Shown in pieces: positions 1 through 8,660 of a stretch of 64,000 bases of DNA. Made by a program: the position numbers and the translations under genes. The DNA is from Sphingomonas sp. UV9 (lineage in GTDB: Bacteria; Pseudomonadota; Alphaproteobacteria; Sphingomonadales; Sphingomonadaceae), in assembly GCF_004101245.1 (NCBI RefSeq), contig NZ_SCIN01000002.1, positions 1 to 64,000 of the forward strand, in the 5' to 3' direction. Position 1 is the first letter of the stretch. Each line of letters opens with the position of its first letter. Under the pieces are notes generated by a model. That model searched no databases and had not been told where the DNA came from. It saw only the letters and a program-made list of their open reading frames with translations.

Positions 1-118
1 GCTGAACACCGGAGAGAACCTCGCCATCGTTGTAACGCCTGGTCGTACCGTCAGTCATATGCCTCACTCTTATCTAAGAGCGGGGCCCTGTCAGGTCCTT
101 TAGGGGGCCACCTCAGTG

Positions 119-310
119 GGCGGCAGCTACGACAACGCTTTGGCGGAGACGATCAACGGTCTGTACAAAGCCGACGTGGTCCACAGGCGTGGGCCATGGC
201 GCAGCTTCGGAGCCGTCGAATATTTGACACTCGAATAGGTCGACTGGTTCGATTATCGTCGGCTGCTGGAGCTTAACGGCAACATCCCGCCTGCCGAAGC
301 CGACAACGGA
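119..310 (+). pseudogene. IS3-family transposase OrfB, C-terminal relic
   Basis: The plus frame reads GSYDNALAETINGLYKADV, then a WRSFGAVEY segment, then DWFDYRRLLE, then NIPPAEAD. This is the C-terminal end of the DDE integrase core of IS3-family OrfB proteins. An in-frame TAG at about 236-238 sits where family members have Trp, just before VDWF. No N-terminal half is present upstream, so it cannot be active. It is one of nine insertion-sequence fragments in the window. Confidence 0.85.
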
Positions 311-722
311 AGGCACACCGCTATTGATCTAATGTTGGACCGGCCGATCCGGTCCAGACGGTTTGGGAGTTGGTCAGTGCGGCGGGCGGGAGCCGATGAG
401 GCCATCGCCCAAGGGACCAATTTCATGTTCGGTTTGGTGATGGGCCAACGAACGGTCTCAGCCAACGATTGTACCAGATCGTCATGGCAAGAAGGCCACG
501 GCGTATAGAGTCGACACTTGCTGACCCAGGTTCCGTCAGTGCAAACGCCAGTCTAATAGAAGACGCCCTGACGTATTTATGCGGCGACCATCGGAAAGCT
601 TTGTAGCGCGACCCGTATCAGCGTAGTTAGCGACCACGGGATCAGGCTTGCGCCGCGCGTTTCCCAGAAAAACTCTTACAACAAGCAGCAGTATTAACGC
701 AAGGATGAAGCAGCGGCGTATT
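311..722. other. No supported gene (312-722)
   Basis: Neither strand shows a recognisable coding region. A minus-strand frame at 536-793 (85 codons, one hydrophobic stretch LALILLLVVRVFL) overlaps the end of the next gene by about 70 bases. It has no family resemblance I can name and is probably not a gene. Confidence 0.4.
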
Positions 723-1064
723 TCAAAAGCGCCATTTGAGCGTTGCAACCGCAGCGGGTGTTGCAACCATAGGGTTTCGGCTTTGAGTGACATGCAGCTT
801 TGTTTCCGCGTTTAACGGTCCGGCGAACTCTCCGCGCAGTGGTCTCGGTGCGTAATTTGCCTTATCCTCGTCAGAAATCCAGATATTCATGTTTTTGGGA
901 GCGCAAACAATTATTTCATCCGACGTGCTGCGGTCTGCGCAAGTCGCTTCTTTAGTGTGAACCGTTTCAAGATCGAATTCGGCCATTCGCGGAGTGACGG
1001 TAGTCTGACCATCAGATGATACAAAAAAGGCAGCCACGGTTGCGGCGATCACGTTAATGACCAT
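723..1064 (-). CDS. Small secreted protein of unknown function
   Basis: A 113-residue protein with a hydrophobic N-terminus (MVINVIAATVAAFFVSS) that looks like a signal peptide, so it is probably exported. The mature part has a C...EIIVC pair of cysteines followed by APRPLRG. This recalls the short sphingomonad periplasmic proteins with a CxxxxDExVVCG motif, but no function is known. The ATG at 1064 was chosen because AGGGGA lies seven bases upstream; a longer frame would begin with TTG inside that ribosome-binding site. It stands alone upstream of the SGNH hydrolase unit. Confidence 0.6.
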   Translation of the reverse strand: MVINVIAATVAAFFVSSDGQTTVTPRMAEFDLETVHTKEATCADRSTSDEIIVCAPKNMNIWISDEDKANYAPRPLRGEFAGPLNAETKLHVTQSRNPMVATPAAVATLKWRF

Positions 1065-1216
1065 GAAGCATTCCCCTAGCAATTATTCGGCCGGCTAGCG
1101 AAGGTCGAGTTTCAGAATTTATCAAGCTGCGCTTCTATCGCCGCGTTGTCGACCACGGACCAGACGATCGCAGCCTCCATTGGCGGGAAGGCAAGCCCCG
1201 TGATAGAGCTTGCGCA

Positions 1217-2398
1217 TCATCTTAGCGGTCCCGCCGCCTTAAAGACCGCGTCGGCGAAGCGCTGACCGATGAGCCTATGCGTGTCATCATCTGGATGCAG
1301 CCGGTCCGGCAGCGGCCGTTGCAAGTGGTCGTCTTCCCCGTACAAGGTCCGCCCGTCCAGATAGTGGATGTTGAGGTCTGCTCTTCGCCGCTGTGCCACG
1401 ACCGCCTGCAACGCATCGCGAATGACGCTGAGCGTCAGGCGCCCTGCGGCGACTTCTGCCGGGTCACCCGTCGCCCTGAACTTCATCTCGCCGTCTGCGA
1501 AGTCGGGGGCGCTCGGTCCCGGCACATGTTCGTGCATGGGGCACAGGATTGGCGACACGATCAGCAGGGGCGTGTCCGCATGGCCTTCGCGGATAGTGTC
1601 GAGAAAGCCGTGGACGGCCGGACCGAAGCCACGCAGGCGCATCAGGTCCATGTTGACGATGTTGATGCCGAGCTTGAGGCTGATGCGATCCGCTGAAATG
1701 TCCCTGATGGTTCGAGCGACGAACGGATCCAGCAGCGCGCTGCCACCGAAGCTCAGGTTCAGCAGGTCGACATCGGCGATGGTGGCGGCCACTGAGGGCC
1801 AGATGCTCGTTGGGCTAGCCGCGTTCGATCCCTGACTGATCGAGCTCCCGTGATGAAGCCACACAAGGCGATCCGAACGCTTGGCCGGAAACACTGGGGC
1901 GTCGCTGTACAATGCGACCAGCCGGGTCGCCTCGTTGTGGGGCAACCATATCTCAATTTGCTTGTCACTGGCAGCAAGTCCAGCGAAGCGCACGCTGCCA
2001 GGCGCGCCGGGTATGATCTCCACACCCGAACCAGACGACGCTCCGCCGGAAAGATCGATTCGAATGACATCGCCGGTCGGGATGCTCGCTTGTTGCGAAG
2101 GAACGCCATCGATCACCAGAGCGTACACTCCCTCTGGACGAGGGGGCATACCGGCGTAAACACGCTTCGTCGGCAGTGCTTCGACCTCCACGATCGTCGC
2201 CGCCGTGCGGAGACGGATGCAAACGCCAGAGGGCTGGCTTTCGGACATCGCCAGCTGTTGGTCCGGCCACTGCCTGCGCGCCCAGCTTGGAAGCCGATGC
2301 GGGATGATGCCCGACTCGGTCTCCTCCAGATCAACCCAGCCGTGCAGCAGCGAGGCGGTGATCGGCGTCCTCATCAGGCGTGATGGAATATAGCTCAT
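1217..2398 (-). CDS. SGNH/GDSL-type hydrolase
   Basis: A 393-residue esterase or acetylhydrolase candidate. The first ~170 residues form a beta-rich module. The SGNH hydrolase domain follows with all four blocks visible: HHGSSISQG (likely nucleophile Ser186), GGSA (Gly219), LGIN (Asn246), and DRLHPD (Asp365 and His368). The two-domain layout resembles carbohydrate-ester hydrolases that carry an N-terminal beta-sandwich, but the substrate is not evident. No signal peptide is seen. It lies 59 bases downstream of the SnoaL-like gene on the same strand and is probably cotranscribed with it. Confidence 0.85.
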   Translation of the reverse strand: MSYIPSRLMRTPITASLLHGWVDLEETESGIIPHRLPSWARRQWPDQQLAMSESQPSGVCIRLRTAATIVEVEALPTKRVYAGMPPRPEGVYALVIDGVPSQQASIPTGDVIRIDLSGGASSGSGVEIIPGAPGSVRFAGLAASDKQIEIWLPHNEATRLVALYSDAPVFPAKRSDRLVWLHHGSSISQGSNAASPTSIWPSVAATIADVDLLNLSFGGSALLDPFVARTIRDISADRISLKLGINIVNMDLMRLRGFGPAVHGFLDTIREGHADTPLLIVSPILCPMHEHVPGPSAPDFADGEMKFRATGDPAEVAAGRLTLSVIRDALQAVVAQRRRADLNIHYLDGRTLYGEDDHLQRPLPDRLHPDDDTHRLIGQRFADAVFKAAGPLR

Positions 2399-2457
2399 GG
2401 TCGGCTGCCTATGGGGATGGATGGAACCGCGTTCCGGAGCGGTGGGTATTGGATCGC

Positions 2458-2862
2458 TCAGAACATGCCGTTCGGATTGGCCGCCTCAGGCGGGATCGCC
2501 TGCAGCACGTCCCAATGCTCGACAATCTGTCCAGCCGTATCGAGGCGAAAGATGTCGATGCCGGCATAGTCGTCGCTTCCTGGCCAGTGCTGAAAGCAAT
2601 GCAGGACGACCAGATCGCCTTCCGCGACCGCGCGCTTCACCTCGACCCTCTTGCCGGGGAACTCGCGCGCCATCCGTTCGAAATAGTCGACGAAGCCGCG
2701 CTTCCCTGTCGGGACACTTGGATTGTGCTGGATGTAGTCGTCGCCTACGTAGCGCTCCACCGCTTCGCGAGGTCTGCCGGCGTTGAACATCAACTCGTAG
2801 AACGCGATCACGTTCGCTTTGTTAATCTCGAGATCGTATGTCAACTTGGTATCCTGTATCAT
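2458..2862 (-). CDS. SnoaL-like / NTF2-fold protein
   Basis: A 134-residue single-domain protein. It shows the sequence features of predicted SnoaL-like aldol-condensation proteins: an N-terminal helix with [15 protein letters not shown], then [11 protein letters not shown], then a strand-rich half with [11 protein letters not shown] and IDIFRLD, ending IVEHWDVLQ. Such proteins are small cone-shaped cavity proteins, often isomerases or cyclases, with poorly predictable substrates. It precedes the SGNH hydrolase gene on the same strand. A decayed copy of the same gene lies at 39481-39862. Confidence 0.85.
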   Translation of the reverse strand: MIQDTKLTYDLEINKANVIAFYELMFNAGRPREAVERYVGDDYIQHNPSVPTGKRGFVDYFERMAREFPGKRVEVKRAVAEGDLVVLHCFQHWPGSDDYAGIDIFRLDTAGQIVEHWDVLQAIPPEAANPNGMF

Positions 2863-2983
2863 CCGATCCGCCGTCGCTGGCCTAGTCCGAGCGCCACCCG
2901 TTCCACGTCGTCCCGGGCGCCGAGAAAGAACGCAGAGCGGCCGTTAACGATCTAGTATTAGCCGCAAGCAATCGTTGCCATTC

Positions 2984-3322
2984 TTAACGACGGCACTCGC
3001 GCCGGTCCGGATTCCGGTCGCAACGTTGACGACGGGCGCGTTCTGCCATGATCTGGCCGTCCTTGGCAATCTGCGACGTCAGCGCCATCTTCTCCAGTGT
3101 ATCCTGCTCTTTCAGATCGCGTCGGCGTTGCTGTTCCATCATGCAATTGCTGAAAGCGGGCGTACCGTAGCTCGCTCCGAAGCTTTTGCAGGTCCGTGCG
3201 TCCTTGCGTTGCTTGCTGCCTTGGGCGTTGACCGGCGTTGTGACTGCGGCAAGGGCGAAGACGGCGATAAGGCCCAGCGACAATTGCGCTCGAACCAAGT
3301 GAGCGAGACGGTTGGTTAGCAT
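2984..3322 (-). CDS. Secreted Arg/Cys-rich small protein, copy 1
   Basis: A 112-residue protein with a signal peptide (cleavage probably after the VNAQG region). The mature domain is charged, begins SKQRKDARTCKSFGA and ends CDRNPDRRECRR, with four cysteines. It is clearly paralogous to the protein at 49913-50251, and the last ~36 residues of the two are identical. Function unknown. Downstream of it on the same strand lie the SnoaL and SGNH genes; upstream is the dead CPBP gene. Confidence 0.7.
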   Translation of the reverse strand: MLTNRLAHLVRAQLSLGLIAVFALAAVTTPVNAQGSKQRKDARTCKSFGASYGTPAFSNCMMEQQRRRDLKEQDTLEKMALTSQIAKDGQIMAERARRQRCDRNPDRRECRR

Positions 3323-3489
3323 ATCGGCGTTCCTTTCATGGCTCCGGGAGGCGACCGTCCGCGAAGCGAGCGGTCGCCGGGGAAATGACCCGCATCAACA
3401 AGCACCCGTAGGTTGCGCGAACATGGCCTGGTGGCGAAGGCGATCGTCTTCGCATCGAAATCCTTGACCGCTTCTCCGGCTCGGGAAGC

Positions 3490-4080
3490 GCCCGTGAGCA
3501 CCATCACCGGACCGTCGGAGGATTACAAAATCATGTGAACGATGGCCGCGGGCCAGAGCGATCGAGCACGGCGATACAACCAGCCCGCACCCAATCCCTG
3601 CAGCACCGCTACGGGAAAGCCGATGCTGATCCCAGGAAGCGCTGCGAACAGCAACGCGCCGCCCCCAACGCCGACGGCCGCGCAGTAGCGGAGGAGGACG
3701 ATCGTAACGAAGCCGCCGAAAAGCGATTCCTCGCCGATCGGGGCCAAGACGCCGTCAGCAGTGATGAGGCGACCAGCGACTGGACGCCGCCGCCGCTGCC
3801 CATCCCATAGATGCCCTGCGGACTGTCACCGATCCCGGTCAGAGCGGTGAAGCCGATGACGACGATCCCCTTGGCGGCAAAGATCGCGACGCCGGCGCCG
3901 AGCCCGATGAGCAGCCAACATTGGGACGTCGCCCGTACGACGAATGCGGCGATCGGTGTCGGCAAAGCCGATCAGACATGCGATGCCGGACCATGCTGCC
4001 AGCGTGAGACCGTAGAGCATCGGCTCAAGTCCCAGACACTGTATCTGCGATCCGGCGCGGGCTCTCGGCAACCGCTTCAC
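3490..4080 (-). pseudogene. CPBP intramembrane protease, decayed
   Basis: Three frame-shifted pieces on the minus strand line up in order with the intact CPBP protease at 42894-43595: GSQIQCLGLEP with YGLTLAAWSGIACLIGFA, then WLLIGLGAGVAIFAAKG with FTALTGIGDSPQGIYG, then PIGEESLFGGFVTIVLLRY with PAAIVHMIL. A stop codon follows HMIL where the intact gene has HVVYN, after which PVMVLTGA is still readable. The catalytic EExxxR has become EESLFG, losing the Arg. The gene is dead by several independent lesions. Confidence 0.88.
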
Positions 4081-4288
4081 GGCCCTAGCCGATCGGCTCG
4101 CGGGATTGCAGCCGCTAGGCTATCCTATAGCCTATGAGGCTGGAAAAGTGCTTCCCCCGGCTGCGAAATCCGCGGACGAATACCGTTTTGGTGCGCAATA
4201 GGCAGGACAGGGCGCGCCGCTTAACCGGTCGATGTCTGCGAGCGCGCAAGTCCGGACGCTCGAACACGAATACCTGAACCTATTTAAG

Positions 4289-4310
4289 GTACTTACCGAA
4301 GCGTAAGTAC
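4289..4310. promoter_or_regulatory. HxlR-type operator candidate upstream of the VOC gene
   Basis: A perfect 8-bp inverted repeat, GTACTTAC and GTAAGTAC, separated by six bases and lying 55 bases before the VOC start. A related element, sharing CTTACC, AA and GTACTGG in the same register, lies just upstream of the HxlR gene at 5850-5878. The shared motif suggests that the HxlR protein controls both transcription units. Confidence 0.6.
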
Positions 4311-4365
4311 TGGACCTTTGATCACACATTCCCATTGTTGGCGAAGTCAAAGGATGAGGTGTCGA

Positions 4366-4896
4366 ATGAACAGCAAGCCCCTGCGCGGCATCAACCACGT
4401 GGGCGTCACCGTGCCCGATATAGAAGCGGCGACAGCGTTTCTAATTGGTGGGCTCGGCGCGCAGGTAATCTACGAGTCTCATTCGCCCGCCCAGCCACCC
4501 GCTGGCAGTCCCGAGCTGGATCAGGCTCTCAACCTCGCGCCCGGGACCCGGTTGATCGCCGCGCGTATGATCCAGATTGGTACCGGTCCGGAGATCGAGC
4601 TGTTCGAGCTAAAGGCCGATGCGCAGCGCGAGGCGTCGCGTCCGAGCGACTTCGGCCTGCAGCACCTCGCGTTCTATGTCGATGACATCGAGGCGGCGAT
4701 CGAGCGCTTCGAGGCGGCTGGAGGAAAGATGTTCTCGCGACCCAACGAGATCCTGTTTCCCGAAGAGCAGGGGGAAGGGAATCTTTACTGCTACGGCCAG
4801 ACGCCGTGGGGGATGATGATCGAATTCATCACGTTCCCGTCCGCCATGCCATACGAGCGCGGAACGCCGCTTCGCCGCTGGCACGCGAACAGCTGA
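4366..4896 (+). CDS. VOC (glyoxalase/bleomycin-resistance) family protein
   Basis: A 176-residue vicinal-oxygen-chelate protein. It opens with LRGINHVGVTVPDIEAA, whose His is the usual first metal ligand. It has IEIELFEL-type acidic strand residues (EIELFELK), a second repeat beginning LQHLAFYVDDIEAAI, and near the end YCYGQTPWGMMIEFI with the Glu typical of the last ligand. It is probably a lyase, isomerase or dioxygenase-like metal enzyme of unknown substrate. The ATG at 4366 fits the start of the domain; an earlier in-frame start has no family support. The SnoaL gene follows after 26 bases, so the two probably form one unit under the HxlR operator. Confidence 0.85.
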   Translation: MNSKPLRGINHVGVTVPDIEAATAFLIGGLGAQVIYESHSPAQPPAGSPELDQALNLAPGTRLIAARMIQIGTGPEIELFELKADAQREASRPSDFGLQHLAFYVDDIEAAIERFEAAGGKMFSRPNEILFPEEQGEGNLYCYGQTPWGMMIEFITFPSAMPYERGTPLRRWHANS

Positions 4897-4922
4897 TCCA
4901 GTCACAATTGGAGTTGAAGACG

Positions 4923-5372
4923 ATGCCGACCAACGAAGACATCATCCGACAGGTATATGCTACGGCAGAGGGAAAAGATCTTGATCCCGACCGGTTCGCA
5001 TCGTTCTTCGCCGACGACGGCTACTTTCTGGACATGGCGTCCGGGGCCAAATGGGTCGGCAAGGAGCTTGCAGAGCCAATCCAGGGTTTCGCCACGATCT
5101 TCCCGGACATGCATCGCGAGCTTTTGCGTTTCTACTCGACCTATGATGGCGTCGTGGTCGTTGAGTTGAAGTTGCAGGGCACCCACAAGGGCGACCTTCC
5201 AATGCCAGGCGGCGTGCTGCCGGCAACCGGTAGGACGTTCGATGTGCCTTGCTGCGACGTATTTCACCTTTCGAACGGTGAGGTGAGATCCTTCCACTGC
5301 TACAACATGAAGTCGATCTGGTTGGACCAGCTCGGTGCCCTCGATAAACTAAGCGCAGCGCTCGAGAAGTAA
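4923..5372 (+). CDS. SnoaL-like ester cyclase family protein
   Basis: A 149-residue NTF2-fold protein: EDIIRQVYATAEGKD helix, FASFFADDGYFLDMASG, GFATIFPDMHREL, VVVELKLQGTHKGDL, and a C-terminal DVFHLSNGEVRSFHCY strand pair. This order matches SnoaL-like polyketide cyclase relatives found in detoxification operons. It is downstream of the VOC gene and converges on the HxlR regulator. Confidence 0.8.
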   Translation: MPTNEDIIRQVYATAEGKDLDPDRFASFFADDGYFLDMASGAKWVGKELAEPIQGFATIFPDMHRELLRFYSTYDGVVVVELKLQGTHKGDLPMPGGVLPATGRTFDVPCCDVFHLSNGEVRSFHCYNMKSIWLDQLGALDKLSAALEK

Positions 5373-5464
5373 AAAAGCCGATGGCATTCGATCTCCTGGA
5401 AGTTCGGCTTATTCTCGTGGCGATCGCCACGCAACGAAGCGCTAGGGTCCACGCGAGCAAGCGC

Positions 5465-5833
5465 TTATGGATTCACTAGCTTACCTATACGGGCAGCCCG
5501 TGCGTCGGCGATCGCAATGATATCATCCATATTCACCGATCCCCAGTCGCATACTGCCTTCAGCGTACTACACAGTTCACGTCCAAAGGCTGTATCTTCA
5601 TATTCCACATGCGGCGGCACAGTCTGAAAGTCGATTCTTCGGAGAAGCCCGTCTGCGACCATCTCTTTCAACTGCTGGCTGAGCATTTTCTCGCTGATCT
5701 TACCCACCATCCTACGCAGATCACTAAACCTCATTCGCGTTCCGTGGAGATGATAAAGGATCAAAATCTTCCACTTGCCCCCTAGCAGTTCGAGGACAGC
5801 TTCCATGCCACACCGATAGCGAGGCTCAGACAT
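5465..5833 (-). CDS. HxlR-family transcriptional regulator
   Basis: A 122-residue winged-helix regulator. The family signature is plain: RYRCGMEAVLELLGGKWK near the N-terminus, FSDLRRMVGKISEKMLSQQL as the recognition region, and MVADGLLRR leading into the wing. Cys8 sits at the position of the redox- or electrophile-sensing cysteine found in many HxlR proteins. The gene is divergent from the oxidoreductase at 5937 and convergent with the VOC/SnoaL pair. Related operator-like sequences lie before the VOC gene and before itself. Confidence 0.92.
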   Translation of the reverse strand: MSEPRYRCGMEAVLELLGGKWKILILYHLHGTRMRFSDLRRMVGKISEKMLSQQLKEMVADGLLRRIDFQTVPPHVEYEDTAFGRELCSTLKAVCDWGSVNMDDIIAIADARAARIGKLVNP

Positions 5834-5849
5834 ATTTCAACTCCAACTG

Positions 5850-5878
5850 ACGCTTACCAAACGGTAGGTACTGGTAAG
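5850..5878. promoter_or_regulatory. HxlR operator candidate in the hxlR/oxidoreductase divergent region
   Basis: CTTACC at 5853 and GGTAAG at 5873 form an inverted repeat, with an extra GGTAGGTACTGG half-site inside. Eighteen of 25 positions match the element at 4286-4313. It lies 17 bases upstream of the HxlR start and about 60 bases before the divergent gene, so it could control both. Confidence 0.55.
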
Positions 5879-5936
5879 ATTCCGTGGTTCATATCATGTT
5901 CGCCCTAGCTAACAATATTGGTGATCAAGGCGAGGC

Positions 5937-6632
5937 ATGGAGATTGGGATCATAGGCGCCGGCACCGTCGCCCAGGCGTTTGCCGGCAAAGCAATCGATG
6001 CAGGGCATTTGGTCGCCTTCAGCAACAGTCGCGGACCGCAAAGCCTAACGTCGATCGTAGGCAAGTTCGGACCGAGTGCCTCTGCGGTGACAAGGGCCAA
6101 GGCTGCAGAACGGTTGGTGGTCCTGCTCGCGGTCCCATGGCCGCGGCTGCATGCGGCCTTGGAGGATCTACCGGCTTGGAACGGGCGTATCCTGATCGAT
6201 GCCACCAACGCATTCATCGATGGCACGCCCAAACAGGGCATCGCAGATTTCGCTGACGGTACGTCGAGTGAGTATGTGGCGTCGCTAGCGCCCGGCGCCC
6301 GGGTGGTTAAGGCAATGAACTCGCTCTTCATGACCAACTTCGTTTCAGAAGCGTCTACTAGTAGCTATCGCCGAGTAGCCTTTGTTTCGGCCGATGATCG
6401 CGTTGCCCGAAGAACCGTCGCCGATCTTTTCGAAAGCCTCGGCTTCGCGCCGGTGGATCTCGGTGGCCTGGCGACCGGGGGGCGCATTCAGGCGGTTGGC
6501 GGTCCGATCGCCGGCCACGACTTCTTTTTGCCGTGGCCAGCGGCACGTACCTTCCCGGCCTTCAACGGGCAAGTTGCGGACTCCTCCGCGCGACCCGGCA
6601 CAACGACTGATATAACAGGAGCAATCCGGTAG
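5937..6632 (+). CDS. NAD(P)-binding oxidoreductase, F420-reductase-like
   Basis: A 231-residue protein with an N-terminal Rossmann motif, MEIGIIGAGTVAQAFAGKA, then SNSRGPQSL in the cofactor-selecting loop. The latter is typical of NADP-dependent reductases of the F420:NADP oxidoreductase and NADPH:ferric-like families. Further motifs are LLAVPW and ILIDATNAF, with VVKAMNSLF at the domain transition. The catalytic partner is not identifiable. It starts a three-gene plus-strand run with the NTF2 protein (no gap) and the crotonase, divergent from hxlR. Confidence 0.82.
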   Translation: MEIGIIGAGTVAQAFAGKAIDAGHLVAFSNSRGPQSLTSIVGKFGPSASAVTRAKAAERLVVLLAVPWPRLHAALEDLPAWNGRILIDATNAFIDGTPKQGIADFADGTSSEYVASLAPGARVVKAMNSLFMTNFVSEASTSSYRRVAFVSADDRVARRTVADLFESLGFAPVDLGGLATGGRIQAVGGPIAGHDFFLPWPAARTFPAFNGQVADSSARPGTTTDITGAIR

Positions 6633-7040
6633 ATGGCCATGCAATCGAACGTGGATTTGGCGCGCAAGCTGTTGAACCATATGTCCACGCGGGACGATCC
6701 GGAAGCGATCGCCAGACTGTTTTCGGAAAATGTGTCATTGGAGATACCGGGCGACGAGGGTGCCCTGCCGTGGATCGGTCGCGCATTTGGGCACCAGGCG
6801 ATAGCCCGCTGGATGGACGACCTCGGCGCGCTGCTTGAGCCGCAGGCGTTCGATGTCGAAGACATTCTGGCGAGCGAAAGCCGCGCGGCGGCAATTGGAT
6901 CCTTGCAGGCGCGAATCAAGGCAACAGGTAAAATGACGACCACACCGTTTGTCTTGATCCTGACCGTTACCGACGGTCTCATCAGTCGCCTTCAGATGCT
7001 TGAGGACAGCTTCGACGTGTCCAAGGCTGCGCGTCTGTAA
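6633..7040 (+). CDS. NTF2-fold (SnoaL-like) protein
   Basis: A 135-residue single-domain protein: VDLARKLLNHMSTRDDPEAI helix, LFSENVSLEIPGDEGALPW, WMDDLGALLEP, and a final strand pair with VTDGLISRLQMLEDSFDV. The start codon abuts the stop of the preceding oxidoreductase gene, so translation is probably coupled. The role is unknown; such proteins often act as isomerases or ligand carriers next to redox enzymes. Confidence 0.8.
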   Translation: MAMQSNVDLARKLLNHMSTRDDPEAIARLFSENVSLEIPGDEGALPWIGRAFGHQAIARWMDDLGALLEPQAFDVEDILASESRAAAIGSLQARIKATGKMTTTPFVLILTVTDGLISRLQMLEDSFDVSKAARL

Positions 7041-7098
7041 AACTAGCACTGCCCGACGAAATTGACCCATCGATCAACAACGAGCATCGGAGGTGCAA

Positions 7099-7905
7099 AT
7101 GAGCGTAGTCAGGTTCGAGCAGGTAGGTCTGGTCGGTCACATCGTCCTCTGCGATTCCCCCGAAAACGAGCTCGGCCGCCGATGGGTCGATGATCTGCGC
7201 CGCGCGTTGCATCAGGCCAGCGAAGCGCCGATCCGCGCGCTCGTCGTGCGCGCGGACGGTCCGAACTTCGGCACGGGCGGCGCAGTCGCCGAATGGCCGG
7301 GCCAAGACGTGCGCTGGTTCCACACCTTCATCGACGAGGTGAACCAAGCATATCGCGCGATCGAAGCGCTTCGCATTCCATCTGTGGCGGCGGTCCGCGG
7401 CAAGGCGATCGGCGGCCATTTCGAACTGGTGCTTCACTGCGACCTTATCGTCACGGCCGATGATGCCCTTTTTCACGCGATCGAGAGCCAGACTGGGATG
7501 ATTCCGCTTGCAGGGGGTCTCCAGCGCCTAGCCGAACGGATTGGCCGCGGGCGTGCGGCGGAGCTGTACCTTCTGTCCGTGCCCCTCCGGGGAAAGCGGG
7601 CAGGTGAGATCGGTCTGGCGACCCGCGTGGTCGCGAACGAAGCGGTAGACGCCGAGGCGATCGAACTGGCCGAACGACTGGCGGCCGGTCCAACGCTTGC
7701 GTTCGGTGCCGCGCGTGCGCTGTTAAAGGTGTGGTCGTCAGGCGGCGTGGCCGGTGCCGACGAGGTGCACCTCGATCTGAGCATGCGATTGTTCGAGACG
7801 CGCGACGCACAGCAGGCATTTGCAGCGCTGAAGAAGGCGCAGGAAGCGGGCGACGACAAGTCGGAGAGCGAAGCCGCCGGCAACGTACGCTTCGCCGGTA
7901 CCTAA
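7099..7905 (+). CDS. Enoyl-CoA hydratase/isomerase (crotonase) family
   Basis: A 268-residue crotonase. The oxyanion-hole segment VAAVRGKAIGGHFEL is present. In the active-site block AIESQTGMIPLAGGLQRL, the Glu aligns with Glu144 of rat crotonase, and GRAAELYLL supplies the equivalent of Glu164, so hydratase chemistry is plausible. The ATG at 7099 has GGAGG eight bases upstream and was preferred over an earlier GTG. It closes the three-gene run and meets the TetR gene convergently. Confidence 0.88.
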   Translation: MSVVRFEQVGLVGHIVLCDSPENELGRRWVDDLRRALHQASEAPIRALVVRADGPNFGTGGAVAEWPGQDVRWFHTFIDEVNQAYRAIEALRIPSVAAVRGKAIGGHFELVLHCDLIVTADDALFHAIESQTGMIPLAGGLQRLAERIGRGRAAELYLLSVPLRGKRAGEIGLATRVVANEAVDAEAIELAERLAAGPTLAFGAARALLKVWSSGGVAGADEVHLDLSMRLFETRDAQQAFAALKKAQEAGDDKSESEAAGNVRFAGT

Positions 7906-7954
7906 GATGGGCGCGGATTTCTTGATGAAGCTGACGGGCAGTGCCCGAAAGGCA

Positions 7955-8548
7955 TCATCCATTGGAGAGCGGCTGCTGCAACCCGGCGATGATCGTGCGC
8001 ACAAGGCGCTTGGCGCGATCGGGCCAGTCCGAGGACGGCGATATCGTCGCGATCCCGGCAATGGCGCGTAGGACATCAAATGGGTCGATCGGAACGCAGG
8101 AATCATCCGATGTGATGGTCCGATCGAACAGCGCCAGCAAGGCCGCCCGGACATCGGCACCGTCCGTTCCGCCGCTATCTGGGGCAGACGCGGTCAGCAC
8201 GCTCACCGACTCGATCACGATGTTGCGTTCGGCCACATGGTCGATGAAGGCGTCCAGCCAGTATAGCAGGGCATCGATCGGTTGGTGGTCCTTTCCGAGT
8301 TGCGCCGCCGCCTCGATCAGCCCTCGCGCATCGTCATGGCAGACGGCATCGACAAGAGCGTCGCGAGACGGGAAGTGACGATAAAGCGTGCCATTGCCAA
8401 CCCCGGCCGCACGCGCGATTTCTTCGAGACTGGCGGCAGATCCCTTTTCTCTGAAGATCAGCCGTGCCGTGGTCAGGATGGCCGTACGATTGCGCTGTCC
8501 ATCGGCGCGAACCTTTTTGGGCTGAGACTGTCGTCCGGGCTTCTGCAT
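7955..8548 (-). CDS. TetR-family regulator
   Basis: A 197-residue TetR protein. A basic N-terminal tail precedes RTAILTTARLIFREKG and the helix-turn-helix SLEEIARAAGVGNGTLYRHF. The ligand domain ends LVRTIIAGLQQP. It is divergent from the SDR gene at 8661, and two CGGAG-type palindromes lie between them, so it probably represses the SDR and itself. A fragment of a close paralogue (LIEAAAQLGADHKPIDAL) survives at 15735-15840. Confidence 0.93.
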   Translation of the reverse strand: MQKPGRQSQPKKVRADGQRNRTAILTTARLIFREKGSAASLEEIARAAGVGNGTLYRHFPSRDALVDAVCHDDARGLIEAAAQLGKDHQPIDALLYWLDAFIDHVAERNIVIESVSVLTASAPDSGGTDGADVRAALLALFDRTITSDDSCVPIDPFDVLRAIAGIATISPSSDWPDRAKRLVRTIIAGLQQPLSNG

Positions 8549-8565
8549 CTTCGGCCCTTGCTAAA

Positions 8566-8603
8566 CGGAGTGGAACTCCGCATATAAGCGGAGCGATGCT
8601 CTC
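8566..8603. promoter_or_regulatory. Tandem TetR operators between tetR and SDR
   Basis: CGGAGTGGAACTCCG at 8566-8580 is a perfect 6+3+6 palindrome. A second, less exact copy, CGGAGCGATGCTCTC, lies at 8589-8603, 23 bp centre to centre. They lie in the divergent promoter region of the TetR and SDR genes, which is the usual place for TetR-type autoregulation. Confidence 0.7.
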
Positions 8604-8660
8604 ATATGCGCATGCAATAGCCGCCAGGCAATGGGCCGGCTCCTTCTGACGGAGACAAAA

